Of a DNA stretch of 64,000 nucleotides, positions 1-8,906 are shown piece after piece. The notes under the pieces were generated by a model. That model was given only the letters and a program-made list of their open reading frames with translations. It was not told where the DNA came from and searched no databases. Position 1 is the stretch's first letter, and each line of letters opens with the position of its first letter. The stretch lies in contig JACKCM010000004.1 of assembly GCA_020634035.1 (NCBI GenBank), positions 1-64,000 of the forward strand, written 5' to 3'. The DNA comes from Candidatus Obscuribacterales bacterium. Lineage in GTDB: Bacteria > Cyanobacteriota > Vampirovibrionia > Obscuribacterales > Obscuribacteraceae. The position numbers and the translations under genes are program-made.

Positions 1-178
1 CCCTGAAAAACAAAAGCATTTCATCGTATCTGCGTTCGACTTCATCTAGATCCATTTGTGGACCAAATGGATCCGGGGGCTGAAAGAAGTTAGGACGTCT
101 GTATTCGTCGCGAGAAGAGTCCTGCCACTTCTCTTTGAGGTTGTCCCAGATATCTTTGAGCGGTCCTTTGCTTTTCAA
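1..178 (-). CDS. Partial hypothetical protein, runs off the left edge
   Basis: An open minus-strand frame of 59 codons runs from a TTG at 178 to the window edge. An in-frame stop lies just upstream, and an AGGGA stretch about 10 bases before the TTG could serve as ribosome binding site. The visible part is acidic and tryptophan- and proline-containing, with short stretches such as DIWDNLKEKW and FFQPPDPFGP, and looks like genuine protein. It would be the third gene of the minus-strand set that starts with the TPR protein at 2242. The product is not recognised. An internal ATG at 55 is an alternative but less convincing start. Confidence 0.5.
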   Translation of the reverse strand, partial: MKSKGPLKDIWDNLKEKWQDSSRDEYRRPNFFQPPDPFGPQMDLDEVERRYDEMLLFFR

Positions 179-314
179 CAGTCAAAATTCCCTGGCGCTC
201 CGATCTTTATTGAGAGTATATCGCGGAAATCGAAATCTCACTCGCCAATTGCCTGCGGACTAGCTCTTCTGGCTGACGCCTCTTTAGAGCCAAATCGGGA
301 AGTTCTTGGCGATT

Positions 315-1040
315 TTAGTGCATCAAGCTAAAGAGAACCCCGGCTATGAAAAGAGCGACAAAAAGGAACGCACCAAGCAGAGGAGTGCTGGGCACGTGAC
401 GCAGATTTTCTCTAACAGTCTGTATTGTTGACGTTATTCGGCGCCCCAGGACGTTTTTTCTGGTCAGGTAGTAAATTGTGCTGTTTTCATCTATCGCATC
501 GTTGTTATCTTTTGAATCCTCTTCTGATTCACTCATTATTCTAGCTACAGTTAGAAAGCCAATGAAAATAGCTCCAACGACCATTAGTGGTGCGATTGTC
601 ACCACCATATCGGGAGGCAGCACTGGAAGCAAAAGAGTCATTAGTGCCACCACAAATGCAATCACCAGTCCGCGCCTCAACTCTTTCAGAGACTTCCTTG
701 AACTTTGCCATACCGGATCTCTAGTAAACTCTTTGTCTATCGGAAATCCGCTCCGGTCCAGTCTGTCGGATAGTTGATCCTGTATGAGCGGCGATACCAC
801 TCTGGTGGCTACAAAATAGGAGCCTATCATTATCATAGGTATTGCGAAGAGTTTTACTAACGGCGGAATAAAAGGATAATAAAGCGTGACGAGAATAGTA
901 GCGCAACCTATGGTTGTCAGAGTGCACAACAGTTTGACCGGATTGTTTAGTTCTTGAGGACCGCTAAGAGAAGGTCTTTTCGGCAGCTTGAAACGAATCG
1001 GAGCCTTCAGCTCAGCCTTCTTCTTACCTTTGCGTTTCAT
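315..1040 (-). CDS. Hypothetical multi-pass membrane protein
   Basis: A 241-residue protein with a very basic N-terminus (about 24 residues rich in Lys and Arg) followed by about five hydrophobic segments, near residues 35-57, 62-84, 125-143, 147-169 and 220-240. A charged Asp/Glu-rich loop lies around 170-188. The ATG overlaps the stop of the upstream TPR gene by four bases, so the two are translationally coupled and should belong to one operon. No family is recognised. The position downstream of a secreted TPR protein suggests an envelope role, which is inference only. Confidence 0.75.
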   Translation of the reverse strand: MKRKGKKKAELKAPIRFKLPKRPSLSGPQELNNPVKLLCTLTTIGCATILVTLYYPFIPPLVKLFAIPMIMIGSYFVATRVVSPLIQDQLSDRLDRSGFPIDKEFTRDPVWQSSRKSLKELRRGLVIAFVVALMTLLLPVLPPDMVVTIAPLMVVGAIFIGFLTVARIMSESEEDSKDNNDAIDENSTIYYLTRKNVLGRRITSTIQTVRENLRHVPSTPLLGAFLFVALFIAGVLFSLMH

Positions 1041-2242
1041 TGTTGAGCCGCCCTTTTGATCATCAAGCTCTGCAGTTCTTGTTGCAGCAAAGTCGCTTCT
1101 TCATTCTTGCCTTCTGCAGCGCATACAGGTATCAAGCTGTTGAGAGATTCCAGGACCTGATGGTGGGTATCTCCCAGCACTTTTTTGCGAATCGAAATAG
1201 ATCGTTTGTAGTAGGACTCCGCTTCGGGCAGTTTGTTCTGCACTGTATATAGTGCGGCAAGATTATTGAGAATTGTCGCGGTTCTCGGATGCTCCTCACC
1301 AAAATTCAGGGTATAGATTTGCAGGGATTGTTTATATAAATCTTCGGCGTCTGTGTACTCCTTCTTTTGCTTCTTCACATAGGCCATGTTGTTGAGAGAT
1401 TCTGCCACCACCTCATTGTCCGAGCCGAGGCTCTTCTCGCGGATAGAAAGAGACTGCTTCAGAAGGGTTTCGGCTTCCTCCAGCTTGTTCTGGCTGGCGT
1501 TGAGCATGGCTAGATTATTCAGGGCGATGGCGACCCTGGGGCTGTCGGGACCATATTGAATCTCTCGCAGAGCGATAGTGCGCTTCATCAGCGTTTCGGC
1601 TTCTTCCAGTCTGCCCTGTTTTTGTCGAAGGAGAGCCAGATTGTTAATCGGAATCGCTATCATGGGATGATCCGGTCCCACGGTGGCGGTGTAGATATCG
1701 ATTGCTTCCATTAGCGTCTCAGCCGCTTTTTCGTCCTCGTCCATCTCGTCATAGAGCAGCCCCAGGCTGGTCATGACCTCTGCGGTGCTCGGGTGATTGG
1801 TGCCGAACACTTTTTTGCAGAGGTTCAGCGCTTCTAGATAGTATTTTTCGGCTTTTTCAAATCGACCACGGCGCCAGTTGACTTTGGCAAGATTATGGAG
1901 GGCAGCGATTGTATTCTGGTTCTGAAGAGGATTTTTCTCACCTTTTTTGAAAGTGGCGAGGGCAGCTTGCAGCCGTTGTTCAGCCTGGTCCAGGGCGCCC
2001 TTATGAAAGTCTACTTTTGCCAGCCAGAGCTGGCAGAGGGCGGCATTTTGTTCAGAGGCTTCTGTCGGCTTCTCGGCTCTGGTCTTATCAAGCGCTGTGG
2101 TCAGGAACTCCCGGGCTTTGTCATAATTCTCTGAGATATATTCTCTGGCGCCGCTTTCGAAGTCGGTTTGCCAACCGGTGGTTTGTGCCAGGGCGGAGCC
2201 GGCAACGAGGGACAAAGTCAGGATAGATAGAAACAGGCGCAT
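1037..2242 (-). CDS. Secreted kinesin-light-chain-like TPR protein
   Basis: A 401-residue protein with a signal peptide (about residues 1-19, ending in SALA before QTTG). It carries about seven tandem TPR units of roughly 42 residues. These carry the kinesin-light-chain signature NNLA followed by EAE and a Lys/Arg-Ser-Ile-Arg segment, as in TPR_10/TPR_12 repeats. Such arrays are protein-protein interaction scaffolds, here probably periplasmic. The partner is unknown. It is the first gene of a minus-strand operon with the membrane protein at 315-1040. The call is firm at family level only. Confidence 0.85.
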   Translation of the reverse strand: MRLFLSILTLSLVAGSALAQTTGWQTDFESGAREYISENYDKAREFLTTALDKTRAEKPTEASEQNAALCQLWLAKVDFHKGALDQAEQRLQAALATFKKGEKNPLQNQNTIAALHNLAKVNWRRGRFEKAEKYYLEALNLCKKVFGTNHPSTAEVMTSLGLLYDEMDEDEKAAETLMEAIDIYTATVGPDHPMIAIPINNLALLRQKQGRLEEAETLMKRTIALREIQYGPDSPRVAIALNNLAMLNASQNKLEEAETLLKQSLSIREKSLGSDNEVVAESLNNMAYVKKQKKEYTDAEDLYKQSLQIYTLNFGEEHPRTATILNNLAALYTVQNKLPEAESYYKRSISIRKKVLGDTHHQVLESLNSLIPVCAAEGKNEEATLLQQELQSLMIKRAAQQ

Positions 2243-2465
2243 CTTAAGTCTGGCATTCTGATAGCTGATATTTCAGTCTACCACTACCAGAAGGATCCAC
2301 CTGTTAGAGAAGTAGTCTCTTGCTGCATACGGTCGACTGCGCGCATTCCAGACCAGAAGTGCTAGCTCATCTGTGAATCTGTGAATTTGGTGATCCGAAT
2401 GCACAGGTAGGCAACGGCCGGCATGATCGCTCGATTGACTGTTCCGGCGATCGTACTTTCTCTAT

Positions 2466-2471
2466 TATAAT
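2466..2471 (+). promoter_or_regulatory. Putative promoter -10 box
   Basis: A perfect TATAAT lies about 45 bases upstream of the small ORF at 2517. A weak -35 candidate TTCCGG lies 18 bases before it, and a TTGACT lies further upstream with too long a spacing. The intergenic stretch 2243-2507 holds nothing else I can identify. Confidence 0.35.
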
Positions 2472-2516
2472 GGCTATGGAATGCGAAGGATGCTACGTAG
2501 CTGAGTTGTGAGTGCC

Positions 2517-2720
2517 ATGCTAAAGAAGAGTTTTCTGGTAAAGACCGTTATAGTTTGTTTTAGCTTGATATTGATTGTTGGCTTTGTCTTGTTCTTGAAT
2601 AGAAAAGCGATTTGCGCAAGCATCGTTGCCCATTGGAAGAGCGAGAGCACAGCAGGCGATCTAGCGAGTCCTACCGAGGAAGGCGAAACACTTATTCGAT
2701 TGCAGCACAGACTAAGATAA
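2517..2720 (+). CDS. Small single-pass membrane protein
   Basis: About 67 residues from ATG 2517, with an in-frame GTG at 2508 as the alternative start. There is one hydrophobic helix near residues 9-28 flanked by Lys/Arg, then a polar tail. A promoter-like TATAAT lies upstream. It ends 19 bases before the start of the 505-residue secreted protein, so the two are probably co-transcribed. No family is recognised, and the gene could be a leader-like ORF. Confidence 0.5.
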   Translation: MLKKSFLVKTVIVCFSLILIVGFVLFLNRKAICASIVAHWKSESTAGDLASPTEEGETLIRLQHRLR

Positions 2721-2739
2721 GCGAATCATTTAGGTCCTT

Positions 2740-4257
2740 ATGTTTTATCGATTCAGAAGCAGAATATTTCTTTCGACAGTGGCAGCAGCGATTGTGAGCT
2801 TATTACCTGTCGAATTGCCGTTGCTGGCAGCAGACTCCAACTTGGATAGTGGTTCTTTGGGGGATGCTGGCAGTGTTTCGAGGAGCAATAGTCAGGATCA
2901 AGAATCTGAGGAGCTTAAAAAAGTCGTTAAGAGGTATTCCATCGAGAGATATCTCGCGATAGCAAAAGATCCTACCCAAATTACTCGCAATCCAAATTTG
3001 GGCCATGAAATGAAACTTGAATCTCTTCAAGCTATCCGCAGGGCTGTTAGTAAGTCTGCGCTGGAGTCGGTTAGACAGAATCATCCAAGCAATAAATATG
3101 CTCTTGCCATTGCCATAGCCCGAGAATGTTCATGGTGTTTGAAAGAAGCTAACTTTGTTGAAGGCGAACGGTTGATAGACGAACTATTCGATACTATGGG
3201 GGGCGAATTCGAGTTCTCCCTGGCGAACTCTGATTCATATGATTCTTCTCTGTCTCAAGAGGTCTCTTCTTTGATACCGTTAATGGTGAATACGAAGCGC
3301 TCTAAACTAAGGCGCAAAGCGCTGAAGCTTGTAGAACTGAATGACGAAAAAACCATCGCTGGCACCTACTTGTTTGCAGTTCCTATATATCCATACGGAT
3401 CACTTTCGAGAGACCAGGAGTTTTGCAAGGCCTTTTATAGAATTAAAAAACGGCGGTTCGAGCGCAATGGTGGCAGCGATCGGCGCAGCTTATATTACTT
3501 GGTTGAATTGGCAGAATATTCCGGCCGGTACAAGGAGGCCCTTGCTTTCGAAGAAGCGCTGCTTAACCGTGTAGTCAGTGGTGAAGATAGCTATTCGATG
3601 GTAGGCGCGTATCTGGATCTGATCAGGCTCAAGATTTTGGCGGGCAAGCGCGAGGAAGCCAAGGACGATTTCAGAAGTAAAATCTACGAAGACGATAAGT
3701 CTAGCAAATTGCGGCTAAGTTATTACAATAGAAGCCATTGTAATTCTTTTGAGAGATTTCCTTCCGCTACTCTTACAGAACTGTCTATGGCTTTTCTTTA
3801 TGTTGACGAGGTAGAGGCTGCTGATGAGGTGTTTCGTGAAGCAGTGGGAAGCCCACGAGGAATTCTGTACGAATTTTACGAAACAATACCTCTAGAGAAG
3901 ATAGTGATGAAGTATTCACGCTTCCCAAGAATAGCGGATGATATTCAGTCATCTGCTTTTGAGCATCTGCTTTCGTACTATGATCGAATGAATTCTAAAG
4001 ACAAAGCAATTTCACTCATAGTATACGTGATTGATACTCTCTCGACTAATAAAGACTGTAGGGAGATCGGTCTGTATAAATTGTCTGATCTTCAGCTGCT
4101 GATGGGCAAGTATGAGCCTGACAAGGCCGATGAATGGAGAGCGAAGTCAGATGCGACTTTCTCTGAATACAAGGTAACTTGTGTCCGTGATCCGCTTGTT
4201 CCAATCCTGGAAAGTAGGCGAAAAGCGCGAATGAAAGAGCTTGGTTATTCTATGTAG
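2740..4257 (+). CDS. Secreted helical-repeat protein, function unknown
   Basis: A 505-residue protein. An N-terminal signal peptide (basic MFYRFRSR, then hydrophobic to about residue 30, cleavage near LLAADS) is followed by a low-complexity Ser/Asp/Gly segment. The rest is almost entirely alpha-helical with TPR/SEL-like spacing (for example YSGRYKEALAFEEALL near residue 260), so it looks like a divergent TPR superhelix. An AGG ribosome binding site lies 6-7 bases before the ATG. No catalytic motif is visible. Confidence 0.7.
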   Translation: MFYRFRSRIFLSTVAAAIVSLLPVELPLLAADSNLDSGSLGDAGSVSRSNSQDQESEELKKVVKRYSIERYLAIAKDPTQITRNPNLGHEMKLESLQAIRRAVSKSALESVRQNHPSNKYALAIAIARECSWCLKEANFVEGERLIDELFDTMGGEFEFSLANSDSYDSSLSQEVSSLIPLMVNTKRSKLRRKALKLVELNDEKTIAGTYLFAVPIYPYGSLSRDQEFCKAFYRIKKRRFERNGGSDRRSLYYLVELAEYSGRYKEALAFEEALLNRVVSGEDSYSMVGAYLDLIRLKILAGKREEAKDDFRSKIYEDDKSSKLRLSYYNRSHCNSFERFPSATLTELSMAFLYVDEVEAADEVFREAVGSPRGILYEFYETIPLEKIVMKYSRFPRIADDIQSSAFEHLLSYYDRMNSKDKAISLIVYVIDTLSTNKDCREIGLYKLSDLQLLMGKYEPDKADEWRAKSDATFSEYKVTCVRDPLVPILESRRKARMKELGYSM

Positions 4258-4280
4258 TCTGCTAGGGGACGCGCTGGCTG

Positions 4281-4778
4281 TCACTCTTGCAGCATTAGAG
4301 GCGCTCGAAGTGTTTCGCAATCGTTGGTGTCAACGCCCTCGTAGGTGTCATTCTCTCCGCGCAGAAAAGCTGGAAGGTCTCTGTTTTTGCCAGCGTTCCA
4401 AAAAAAGACGCTGGTTTTCTGGATCTGACTTTCTTTTGTTCCTGGCGGAAATTTTAGAAGCGGATCCCCGCTAAACGATCGCAAACATGACACCACCAGA
4501 TTGTCGAACGCTTTGTTATCGCTCGGGCGATTGACGTGGATGTTTTTGATAGTGCCTTTTGCGGTAACGGTGTATTGTACGGAACAAGAAAATTTTTGCT
4601 CTTTTAAATTTGTGGATTTGATTCTCCGGCTGAATCGGTCCCAAATGCCGGCGGCGATTTTGCCGTGCCAGTTCTTCATCTCCGGGGCGAGGTCTTCGGA
4701 TTTCGCCGACGCTCCGCTAAAGCATCCGCTTAAGACTATGAAGGCAATAATGCAGGCGGTTGTCTTCATTCTCTCCAT
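4281..4778 (-). CDS. Lipoprotein with TonB C-terminal-like domain
   Basis: A 165-residue protein with a lipoprotein signal peptide ending in the lipobox LSGC at residues 16-19. The C-terminal half shows the TonB/TolA C-terminal pattern: a beta strand with VTAKGTI, then an NKAFDN segment, then a LKFPPGT loop before the last strand. Many secreted proteins use this fold as a stand-alone domain, so a true energy-transducing TonB role is not implied. ATG 4769 is an equally likely start, because GGAGAGA stands directly before it. It is convergent with the upstream secreted gene. Confidence 0.65.
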   Translation of the reverse strand: MERMKTTACIIAFIVLSGCFSGASAKSEDLAPEMKNWHGKIAAGIWDRFSRRIKSTNLKEQKFSCSVQYTVTAKGTIKNIHVNRPSDNKAFDNLVVSCLRSFSGDPLLKFPPGTKESQIQKTSVFFWNAGKNRDLPAFLRGENDTYEGVDTNDCETLRAPLMLQE

Positions 4779-4864
4779 CGTTCTTTCGTACCTACCTATC
4801 GATCTACCTACTCTTCCTTCCTCTAGTCTACAATGGGTAGGGTGGTTGTCGTGGGTCAGCTAAG

Positions 4865-6709
4865 TTGCAATATCGAGGATTAGTCCCATCTCTAAACAGG
4901 GCAGCTCTGCTTCCCTTGTTGCTCTGTGGCAGTCTTTTGATCCCGGTGAGCCCAGCGTTTGCCGCCCCAAAAGAGTTTGATCTGCGCGAGTATAAAATCT
5001 CTCGGCAATTGGATATCGATCCATCCTGCGCCAGACTTTTCAAAATTCGCAACCGGTTCGCTCGTACATCGATAAGCGACCCGTCTGTGGCAGAGCCAGT
5101 GGTTGTCTCCGAGCGAGATTTTTATGTGATAGGCAAGCGTCCGGGCTCGGCGACGTTATTTGTCTGGGATGATGCCGGTGGTGTGGTAGGCATAGACGTG
5201 GAAGTGGCGAAGAAGGGCTCGCTTCGAAGAAACTTGTCCGATGTAGCCACATTCTTTCATCGCCGCCTGAAGTTGAAAACAAAAACTCGCGACTTCTCCA
5301 GTGCTAATCTTGATATGGGTCTCAAGACCGGCGTCATTGCTAAGAATTCTGCTGATTATCTCGAATGTACATATTATCTTCGAGGTGCTGAAGCCGAGGC
5401 TGATGATTGCAGCTGCGACGATAGTGGTGCTACATGTGGTTGTGGTTCTGCTGATTCCGTTGCTGAAGATACTGCGACGTTTTCTTCGCCGAAACGTGGA
5501 GAGGACCAGGTGCTCACCTTCGATGGCAAGAGCTGGAAATTTCGCAATGATAAGGTCGATTTTCCTATTAGCAAAACTTTGAAAGTTTCGTATGGAAAAT
5601 CCAGAGTCTTTAAACTCAACGATGACTTGAAGAGGCTTACCGTAGATGATGTGAAAGTATCGGACACAGCTATCGTGACGGCGCGGGAGATTGTCTTGAT
5701 CGGAAGATCCCCGGGGAAGACAGTGATGGGCGTGGAAGATATTGCCGGCAATAAAGTGGGATTCAAAACTATAGTCGAGAAGAATGGCTGGCTGCCTTTT
5801 GCAAATAGGTGGAGCAGTGAATCTCTGATTAAGCCTGCCGACGTGAGAACCATCGAGTTTACTGAAGTTTTTTCTGGCAATGCACTGACTATCGGTGATG
5901 GCGAGCCGAAATTCATAGAGTCAAAGGGAAAGATTGTCCGAATTGTGGTCAGTGACCCAGATGTGGTAGCGCCGATTGTTCTAGCTGATAACAAGTTGGC
6001 GCTCGTTCCCGTTGGTAAGGGAAATACAACGGTACTCTTGTGGAATGATTATGGTGGCGTCGATGGAGTTTCTTGCAGAGTTCTTCGTGAATATCATCGC
6101 ACCAAATCAGGTGCAAGGCGCGAAGTTGTCGATGCCAACGACGAATCTAATAGGCTGGAAGTCTCTCGAGGTTTAGAAGAGAATGGCGGATTGATTCATG
6201 AAGTCGAAGTCTGGACAGGTTCAAAGAAGGACGTAATTTCGATTGGCAGCAAATTGGATTTTCCGGCGGGGGCATCGCATGTAGAGCTGAATAATAAAGG
6301 CGTGATAGCTTTGATGAAATATGATTATCCAGCGGCGATTTATTTTTTGCGACAATCTTTGAATGTCCGACCGGGCTATCCTATGGCGCTGGCGAATATA
6401 GCAATTGCATACAACAACTGGGCTCTGGCGAGCCAGAAGGAGCCGCGGAAGGCGATGCGTTTACTTCATCGGGCGCTGGTAATTGACCCGGATAATAATA
6501 CTACCGTGCAAAACCTTGATGGAATCATGCGGTATATGAATCGCGATCCGAAGAACTTTCAAGACCACATCGACATGGCGGAGATCAGCCTGAAGGAAAG
6601 AGATTACAACGGCGCGGTCTATCATTACCGAGAAGCTCTGGATATCAAATCCGATCCGGCGGTGCAGAAAAAGCTCGAGGAAGTTTTGCCCAGAGCCGAG
6701 CTGCACTAG
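4865..6709 (+). CDS. Secreted protein with repeated pilus/secretin N-terminal domains and TPRs
   Basis: A 614-residue protein read from TTG 4865, followed by a signal peptide (hydrophobic 13-33, ending AFAA). Three copies of the T2SS/T3SS pilus N-terminal domain (CpaC/RhcC type) can be seen near residues 45-115, 240-305 and 345-415. Each has the pattern of a disordered strand, SDPSVA or SDPDVV, then a VIGKRPGSATLFVWD-like strand. A Cys-rich linker with CxC at 182-184 and 191-193 separates the first two. Two or three TPRs fill 480-610. The secretin pore domain itself is absent. It may be an accessory or adhesin-like scaffold at the cell envelope. Confidence 0.7.
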   Translation: MQYRGLVPSLNRAALLPLLLCGSLLIPVSPAFAAPKEFDLREYKISRQLDIDPSCARLFKIRNRFARTSISDPSVAEPVVVSERDFYVIGKRPGSATLFVWDDAGGVVGIDVEVAKKGSLRRNLSDVATFFHRRLKLKTKTRDFSSANLDMGLKTGVIAKNSADYLECTYYLRGAEAEADDCSCDDSGATCGCGSADSVAEDTATFSSPKRGEDQVLTFDGKSWKFRNDKVDFPISKTLKVSYGKSRVFKLNDDLKRLTVDDVKVSDTAIVTAREIVLIGRSPGKTVMGVEDIAGNKVGFKTIVEKNGWLPFANRWSSESLIKPADVRTIEFTEVFSGNALTIGDGEPKFIESKGKIVRIVVSDPDVVAPIVLADNKLALVPVGKGNTTVLLWNDYGGVDGVSCRVLREYHRTKSGARREVVDANDESNRLEVSRGLEENGGLIHEVEVWTGSKKDVISIGSKLDFPAGASHVELNNKGVIALMKYDYPAAIYFLRQSLNVRPGYPMALANIAIAYNNWALASQKEPRKAMRLLHRALVIDPDNNTTVQNLDGIMRYMNRDPKNFQDHIDMAEISLKERDYNGAVYHYREALDIKSDPAVQKKLEEVLPRAELH

Positions 6710-6753
6710 GCGCCTGTGTCCCTTTTAAAAGTAGAGCTATGGCGTGCTGGGGA

Positions 6754-7821
6754 CTACTTCTTCTTAACCACAGCGGCTGAGCCAAGATATCGGTTTAAGC
6801 CGTCGCCTTTCAGCCAGGCGAGGGAGCGATTGTTGTTCTTAAGATAGGCATCCCAGAACTGACAGGTTATGGCGCTCAGGGATTTCTCTACTTGTAAATC
6901 AAGCTCTGATGCTTTGCCTCGTCTGCTGCGCCCGCCGAAAGTCTGGTGGGCGGCTCCGTCGTAGTAGAGAAGATACTGATTAGTGGCGTTTATATAGTCG
7001 AAGTTCTGGGCGCGCCCCTCTGGCGAAGATTTGCGGATTGGATCGGTATCCTGGGTGCCGGTCACGACCATTCCCGGGATTTTAATATCGCCGAAGGCCT
7101 GGTCTGTGGACAGTCTGCCATTGTATTCACCCGGGCTCAAATAGACGACGGCGCTGATGCGCGGCTCAGCAAATGACAGACCCCTGGCTCCCGGCATGAA
7201 TCCGGCGCCTATTCTTTGCCCGGCTACCCACAGCGATGTGATGGCGCCAAAAGAATGGCCCGACATGCCTATCTTAGTCAGGTCGACCGGGCAGCCCATA
7301 AATATACCTTTGCGGGAGTTTGCCTCTAGATAGTCGATGACAAATGAAACGTCTTTGGTCCGGTCTACTGCAGCTTTGCCGTTGGCACCCGGTTGAATCG
7401 CTTTGACGATATTGTTGTAGCCTTTGACCCCTTCCCAGAGCCCTTTGTCAGAGCCGGCATGCTGCATGAAAACGCATAGGTAGCCATGCCCAGCCCAGGC
7501 TTTGCCGAGGTATTGAGCAGCCTCTCGGCTGCCTCCCAGGCCGTGGGAGAAAAGTATCACCGGGCATGGACCGGATACCCCCTGGGGGATATACAGTTTT
7601 ACCGGAATGGTTCGATTTCGTCTTTTGTCGACCCATTCCTGGTCGACGGTCTCGAATCTGTACTGTCCGGTGGCCTGAGCCTGGACCTGGGTGGTGTTGT
7701 GGACATTGACGCTGGTATAGCCCGCCTGGCTGCGTGCCTCTGTGGCTGTCTGGAGCAGCAGACCCGAGCAGGTAAAACTGAGCGCAAGGGCGCCAACTAG
7801 TGGCTGTTTCAAAAATTTCAT
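6754..7821 (-). CDS. Secreted alpha/beta hydrolase (dienelactone hydrolase / PAF-acetylhydrolase-like)
   Basis: A 355-residue protein with an N-terminal signal peptide (about residues 1-30). The alpha/beta hydrolase landmarks are in order: an oxyanion strand VILFSHGLGG near 88-97, the nucleophile elbow GHSFG near 188, an acid-containing strand VTGTQDTD near 253, and a catalytic histidine in AAHQTFGG near 292. This matches the large bacterial family annotated as predicted dienelactone hydrolases or PAF-AH-like esterases. The substrate cannot be read from sequence. The gene is monocistronic and has a GGAGG ribosome binding site before the ATG at 7821. Confidence 0.85.
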   Translation of the reverse strand: MKFLKQPLVGALALSFTCSGLLLQTATEARSQAGYTSVNVHNTTQVQAQATGQYRFETVDQEWVDKRRNRTIPVKLYIPQGVSGPCPVILFSHGLGGSREAAQYLGKAWAGHGYLCVFMQHAGSDKGLWEGVKGYNNIVKAIQPGANGKAAVDRTKDVSFVIDYLEANSRKGIFMGCPVDLTKIGMSGHSFGAITSLWVAGQRIGAGFMPGARGLSFAEPRISAVVYLSPGEYNGRLSTDQAFGDIKIPGMVVTGTQDTDPIRKSSPEGRAQNFDYINATNQYLLYYDGAAHQTFGGRSRRGKASELDLQVEKSLSAITCQFWDAYLKNNNRSLAWLKGDGLNRYLGSAAVVKKK

Positions 7822-8064
7822 CCGTGGACCTCCGGGGTGAGTCGTCAGATGGATTTCGACTTAGAAATCGATTTGGTTTCGGCAACGATAGGAACGTATA
7901 ACCCTAATACGCACTTCGACCCCAAAAAGTTCAAAATTTCCCCAAAAATTTTTTTCGAATCAATATTATGCAAAGGTTTGATAGTTCTTACCAGACCCGG
8001 CAAGGTGGAAAACTCCTTATGCTTATGCTAAAACTGCCTCGGTGTCAGCGAAGGAAGTATCACA

Positions 8065-8871
8065 ATGACAATCAAAGTTTGTGTCGCAGGAATCACAGGA
8101 TGGACGGGGTCTGCCGTGGGCAAGGCTGTATCAGCCGCCGATGATATGCAGTTGGTGGCTGCCGTGGCTCGCAGCGCCGCCGGTCAGGACGTCGGCACGA
8201 GCCTGGGGCTGGATGCGTCTGGTGTGGTGATATCATCCACGGTGAAAGAAGCTCTTGCAGGCGATGTTGATGTGTTCGTCGACTACACCAGCGCCGAAGC
8301 TGTTTTAGATAATGTCCTCGTTGCCATCGATGCTGGTGTCAACGTCGTGATCGGATCTTCCGGTTTGACCGCTGCCGATTTTGAGAAAATCGAAGCGGCA
8401 GCCAAAGGCAAAGATGCCACCGTCATTAGTTGCGGCAATTTTTCAATTACGGCCGCTCTCGCCAAGCGATTTTCTTTGATGGCAGCGCAGTATCTGCCCC
8501 ATCGCGAGATTATCGATTATGCCTCGGCAGAGAAAATGGATGTGCCCAGCGGCACGGTGCAGGAGCTGGCGGAAGAGCTACAGCGTGTTCGCCCGAACGA
8601 AGTGGTGCGATCTGTCGACGACATTCGCGGACCCAAAGAAGCGCGCGGTGCGCAGATAGCCGGGACGCCGGTTCACTCGCTGCGGCTGCACAGCTATAAG
8701 ATCGCTTTTGAGACTATCTTTGGAATGCAGAACGAACGCTTGACCATCAGGCATGATGCCGGTGCCGGTGCGGAGCCTTATGTCGACGGGACCTTGCTTG
8801 CTATCCGAAAAATCGGTGCCGTCAAAGGGCTGGTGCGCGGCATGGATAATCTTCTCTTCGGGAAGCTGTAG
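8065..8871 (+). CDS. dapB: 4-hydroxy-tetrahydrodipicolinate reductase (DapB)-like
   Basis: A 268-residue protein with the size and layout of DapB, which reduces hydroxy-tetrahydrodipicolinate in lysine and diaminopimelate synthesis. The Rossmann dinucleotide motif GITGWTG lies at residues 9-15. The substrate loop KMDVPSGT lies at 157-164, and RGAQIAGTPVHSLR at 194-207 matches the usual tetrahydrodipicolinate-binding segment. The usual His-His just before the catalytic Lys is replaced by DYASAE, so it belongs to a divergent branch. Its role in lysine synthesis is likely but not certain. An AAGGA ribosome binding site precedes the ATG. Confidence 0.75.
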   Translation: MTIKVCVAGITGWTGSAVGKAVSAADDMQLVAAVARSAAGQDVGTSLGLDASGVVISSTVKEALAGDVDVFVDYTSAEAVLDNVLVAIDAGVNVVIGSSGLTAADFEKIEAAAKGKDATVISCGNFSITAALAKRFSLMAAQYLPHREIIDYASAEKMDVPSGTVQELAEELQRVRPNEVVRSVDDIRGPKEARGAQIAGTPVHSLRLHSYKIAFETIFGMQNERLTIRHDAGAGAEPYVDGTLLAIRKIGAVKGLVRGMDNLLFGKL

Positions 8872-8906
8872 CCGTCTATTAAACACTGTTGTGAATTTAG
8901 CTTCAA

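Noticed and set aside
56..331. Plus-strand ORF of 91 codons at the left edge
   Set aside because: It is antisense to a better-supported minus-strand partial gene and the protein composition looks random.
5374..5994. 206-codon minus-strand ORF inside the pilus-N/TPR gene
   Set aside because: It is the reverse-strand shadow of a long gene with clear domain structure; the translated product is Ser/Thr-rich without domains.
7448..7885. 145-codon ORF overlapping the alpha/beta hydrolase
   Set aside because: It is a shifted-frame shadow of the hydrolase on the same strand, which has all catalytic motifs.
7837..8031. 64-codon ORF upstream of the DapB-like gene
   Set aside because: No ribosome binding site and no recognisable pattern; it lies in the intergenic region with A/T-rich composition.
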